From: Campylobacterota bacterium
Lineage (GTDB): Bacteria > Campylobacterota > Campylobacteria > Campylobacterales > Sulfurovaceae
Assembly (NCBI GenBank): GCA_013153345.1
Contig: JAADEQ010000161.1
Coordinates: forward strand, 1 to 6,669
Length of the DNA: 6,669 bases
Reading direction: 5' to 3'
How positions within the stretch are numbered: position 1 is the stretch's first letter; each line of letters begins with the position of its first letter. Positions 4,443-6,669 of the stretch are shown here, one piece after another. The translations under genes and the position numbers were made by a program. The notes beneath the pieces are model-generated. The model ran no database searches and was not told where the DNA came from. It saw nothing but the letters and a program-made list of their open reading frames with translations.

Positions 4443-6530
4443 ATGAAAGAGATAAATAGTGTATGCACATATTGCGGGGTTGGCTGCGATATTACTGCAG
4501 TTGTTGAAGATAATAAAATAAAAAAAATTTATGCTCAAAAAGATGGTGTTGTATCTCAAGGGAAATTATGCATTAAGGGAAAATATGGATATGATTTTGT
4601 TGATAGTAAAGATAGATTAAGAGCTCCACTAATTTCAAAAAGATTTTTAGATAAAAATCCTTCAATTTATAAAGAGTATAAAGAGCATTTAAATGAGTTT
4701 GATAGCAACTTCTTTTCTACTACTTTTGATATTGCAACAACAATTGCTGCAAAAAAGCTAAAAGAGATAACTTCAAAATATGGAAGCCATAGCTTTTGTG
4801 CAATTGGAGGGGCAAGAACAAGTTGTGAAAATGCCTATATTTTTCAAAAGTTTTGTAGAGAATCAATTGGCTCACCTCATGTTGATAATTGTGCAAGAGT
4901 CTGCCACTCTCCAAGTCTAAAGGGAATGAGAGCAACAATTGGAGAGGGGGCTGCAACAAATCCATATAATGATATTTATGATAGTGAGTTTATTATTGTA
5001 ATTGGCTCAAATACAATTGAAGCACATCCAATTGTTGCAAATAGATTAGTTGAGGTGGCAAATACAAAAGATAATATTGCCGTAATTGATGTTCGTCCAA
5101 CTAAGCTTGCAAAAATGGCAAAATATAACTGCATAATCCCATTTGAAGCAAATTTATTAATTTTAAATATGATGGCATATGTAATTATTAAAGAGGAGCT
5201 CTATAATAAAGAGTTTGTTGAAAATAGAACCAAAAATTTTGAGGAGTTTAAAGAGAAAATCTTAAATGATGAGTATGCAAATCCCAATTTTTTCAAGCAG
5301 ATTAAAGGATATGAGGAGTTAGCAATTTTAATTCCAAAAATTGCAAGAGAGTATGCTCTAAAAAAGAGTATGATATTTTGGGGGCTTGGAGTTACAGAGC
5401 ATATTGATGGAAGTTATGCAGTTATGGCAATAACTCATTTAGCGCTTCTAACTGGAAATATTGGCAAAAAAGGCGCTGGGCTTATGCCGCTTCGTGGCCA
5501 AAATAATGTGCAAGGGGCTTGCGATATGGGCTGCTTGCCATATTATGGGCCAGATTATACAACTCCAAAAGAGATTGGGCTAATGACGCCCCAGCTTATT
5601 GAAAAGATGCAAGAGGGCTCTATTAAAGCACTTTTAAATATGGGAGAAGATATTACTCATATCCATCCAAATATAAATAAGAGCATAAAAGCAGTTTCAA
5701 ATTTAGAGCTTTTAATTGTTCAAGAGCTATTTTTAACCGATATTGCAAAAAGAGCTGATATTGTCTTTGGTGTAAAAAGCGCTTATGAGAAAGAGGGAGT
5801 CTATGTTAATGCAATGAGAAGGCTGCACCTCTCAACTCCTCTTGTAAAGAGCAATCTGCCAGATGATTGGGAGGTTATTCAAGCAATTGATAATAAAATG
5901 GGAGGTAATTTTAGCTATAAAAGCAGTGAGGATATCTGGAATGAGGTTAGAGTTGTAGCAAAAAATCGCTTTAGTGGGGCTGCATATTATCGCCTAAGAC
6001 GCCATGCAAAAAGAGGAATGCAGTGGCCAATCTACCATGAAGATACTCCAATTTTGCATATTTTAGATTTTAGAACACCTGATGGGCTTGGAAGATTTGT
6101 ATATTCAAAATGGAAAAAAAGAGGAATGATTGAAGAGATTTTGCAAGATTGCCTATTTGATGAGTCACTAAATGGGTGGTATTTAACAACAGGAAGAGTG
6201 CTTTCTCAATATAATAATAGCGCTCAAACCAAAAGAAGCCCAAAACTAAATAAGCGCTATGAAAAAGATATTTTGCTTGCTCCCATCACGGCAAAAGGAA
6301 AAATCGCAAATAAAGTTATTTTAAAAAGCAAATTTGGAGAGAGCGAGGTGTTAGATGTTAAGTTTGTTGAGGGAATGAAACCAAAGACTCTATTTACCAC
6401 CTTTCACCACGCAAACTCAAAAATAAATGCCCTCTTTGGGGATGAGAGTGATGAGTTTGTTAAGACTGCAAAATTTAAAAGCGTAAAGGTTGATATTATA
6501 AATATAAGCGATGTAGTGTGGGGAAGCTAA
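4443..6530 (+). CDS. Formate dehydrogenase-like molybdopterin oxidoreductase, cysteine type
   Basis: A 695-residue member of the DMSO reductase family, like E. coli FdhF (715 residues). The N-terminus binds one [4Fe-4S] cluster through C8-x2-C11-x3-C15 and C43, followed by the conserved K45. The active site reads CARVCHS: C154 (codon TGC) is the Mo/W ligand where FdhF has selenocysteine, and H155 follows. R351 in LRGQNNVQGACDMG is the formate-site arginine. These motifs are formate dehydrogenase signatures and differ from nitrate reductases NapA/NasA. The bis-MGD-binding C-terminal domain begins near residue 570 (LTTGRVLS). No Tat signal is present, so the enzyme is cytoplasmic and should interconvert formate and CO2. 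A lysine/glutamate-rich insertion of about 18 residues lies at about 66-92 relative to my recollection of FdhF. No iron-sulfur, NAD or hydrogenase partner subunit is adjacent. A modest ribosome binding site AGGG (4432-4435) precedes ATG by seven bases; TAAGAT at 4398-4403 is a possible -10. Could be named fdhF or fdhA. Confidence 0.9.
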   Translation: MKEINSVCTYCGVGCDITAVVEDNKIKKIYAQKDGVVSQGKLCIKGKYGYDFVDSKDRLRAPLISKRFLDKNPSIYKEYKEHLNEFDSNFFSTTFDIATTIAAKKLKEITSKYGSHSFCAIGGARTSCENAYIFQKFCRESIGSPHVDNCARVCHSPSLKGMRATIGEGAATNPYNDIYDSEFIIVIGSNTIEAHPIVANRLVEVANTKDNIAVIDVRPTKLAKMAKYNCIIPFEANLLILNMMAYVIIKEELYNKEFVENRTKNFEEFKEKILNDEYANPNFFKQIKGYEELAILIPKIAREYALKKSMIFWGLGVTEHIDGSYAVMAITHLALLTGNIGKKGAGLMPLRGQNNVQGACDMGCLPYYGPDYTTPKEIGLMTPQLIEKMQEGSIKALLNMGEDITHIHPNINKSIKAVSNLELLIVQELFLTDIAKRADIVFGVKSAYEKEGVYVNAMRRLHLSTPLVKSNLPDDWEVIQAIDNKMGGNFSYKSSEDIWNEVRVVAKNRFSGAAYYRLRRHAKRGMQWPIYHEDTPILHILDFRTPDGLGRFVYSKWKKRGMIEEILQDCLFDESLNGWYLTTGRVLSQYNNSAQTKRSPKLNKRYEKDILLAPITAKGKIANKVILKSKFGESEVLDVKFVEGMKPKTLFTTFHHANSKINALFGDESDEFVKTAKFKSVKVDIINISDVVWGS

Positions 6531-6669
6531 GCAAAAAAATTGGCCTTGAGGCTGAAAAAAAAGCTGTTTTGTTTTTAGAGCAAAATGGCTTTTTTATAGT
6601 TGAGAGAAATTTTTATGCCAAAAAGTATGGCGAGATTGATATAGTGGCTAAAAAAGGGGATGTTTTACA
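6518..6669 (+). CDS. yraN: YraN/UPF0102 family protein, 5' part only
   Basis: Only the first 50 codons are in the window; the gene runs off the right edge. From GTG at 6518 the protein shows the family pattern: basic start, LEAEK near residues 10-14 (family GxxGExxA region), an amphipathic helix, then ERN (29-31) and GEIDIVAKKG (38-47). GEID is the first part of the PD-(D/E)XK nuclease-like core of UPF0102 proteins, which are thought to act on DNA but have no settled function; the later ExK residues lie beyond the window. GTG is chosen because it is the only ordinary start in this frame before the conserved block. It overlaps the end of the formate dehydrogenase gene by 13 bases, suggesting translational coupling. 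No strong Shine-Dalgarno precedes it. Confidence 0.88.
   Translation, partial: MGKLSKKIGLEAEKKAVLFLEQNGFFIVERNFYAKKYGEIDIVAKKGDVL

Noticed and set aside
4902..4904. Selenocysteine at the formate dehydrogenase active site
   Set aside because: The codon is TGC (cysteine), not TGA, and no SECIS-like element is needed.
4720..4965. An 81-codon minus-strand open frame inside the formate dehydrogenase gene
   Set aside because: It is an antisense shadow of strongly conserved coding sequence (it spans the active-site region); the peptide is unrecognisable and leucine-rich as expected from AT-rich antisense DNA.
4443..6530. Periplasmic or assimilatory nitrate reductase (NapA/NasA)
   Set aside because: The CARVCHS and LRGQNNVQGACDMG motifs are those of formate dehydrogenases; nitrate reductases of this family have a methionine after the active-site cysteine.
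3846..6530. Cytochrome b561 and formate dehydrogenase as a two-gene FdnGHI-like respiratory complex
   Set aside because: A probable terminator separates the genes, no iron-sulfur beta subunit is present, and the catalytic protein lacks a Tat signal, so it would not meet a periplasm-facing partner.

Overview
The window looks like chromosomal DNA of a Campylobacterota (Epsilonproteobacteria) bacterium. It is AT-rich, arginine is coded mostly by AGA, and promoters show TATAAT-like -10 boxes with T-rich upstream DNA and no clear -35. The first gene closely resembles the Helicobacter/Campylobacter flavodoxin-quinone reductase FqrB. Genus cannot be fixed from the sequence alone. I see no insertion sequence, CRISPR array, prophage, tRNA or rRNA.

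Layout from left to right: (1) a short left edge with no identifiable gene; (2) fqrB on the minus strand, an NAD(P)H/FAD oxidoreductase; (3) a 160-base divergent promoter region; (4) on the plus strand, a phosphoethanolamine transferase of the EptA/EptC/MCR family. Its reading frame clearly continues 82 codons upstream of the first ATG, to an ATA codon placed correctly behind a perfect Shine-Dalgarno sequence. (5) Tail to tail with it, with no spacer, a minus-strand exported metallo-beta-lactamase-fold hydrolase; (6) a 101-base divergent promoter region; (7) on the plus strand, a small four-helix cytochrome b561 followed by a probable terminator; (8) a cysteine-type, formate-dehydrogenase-like molybdopterin enzyme without an export signal; (9) the first 50 codons of a yraN (UPF0102) gene, starting at GTG inside the end of the formate dehydrogenase gene.

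Together the genes suggest redox metabolism (FqrB, cytochrome b561, formate dehydrogenase) beside envelope functions (lipid A or flagellar phosphoethanolamine decoration, periplasmic hydrolase). The alternating strands argue for several independent transcription units rather than one dedicated system. FqrB could exchange electrons between NADPH and low-potential carriers, and the cytoplasmic formate dehydrogenase could oxidise formate or reduce CO2, but no gene here physically links them.

The strongest unusual observation is the apparent AUA start of the phosphoethanolamine transferase. I found no convincing evidence of a wholly new multi-gene system.
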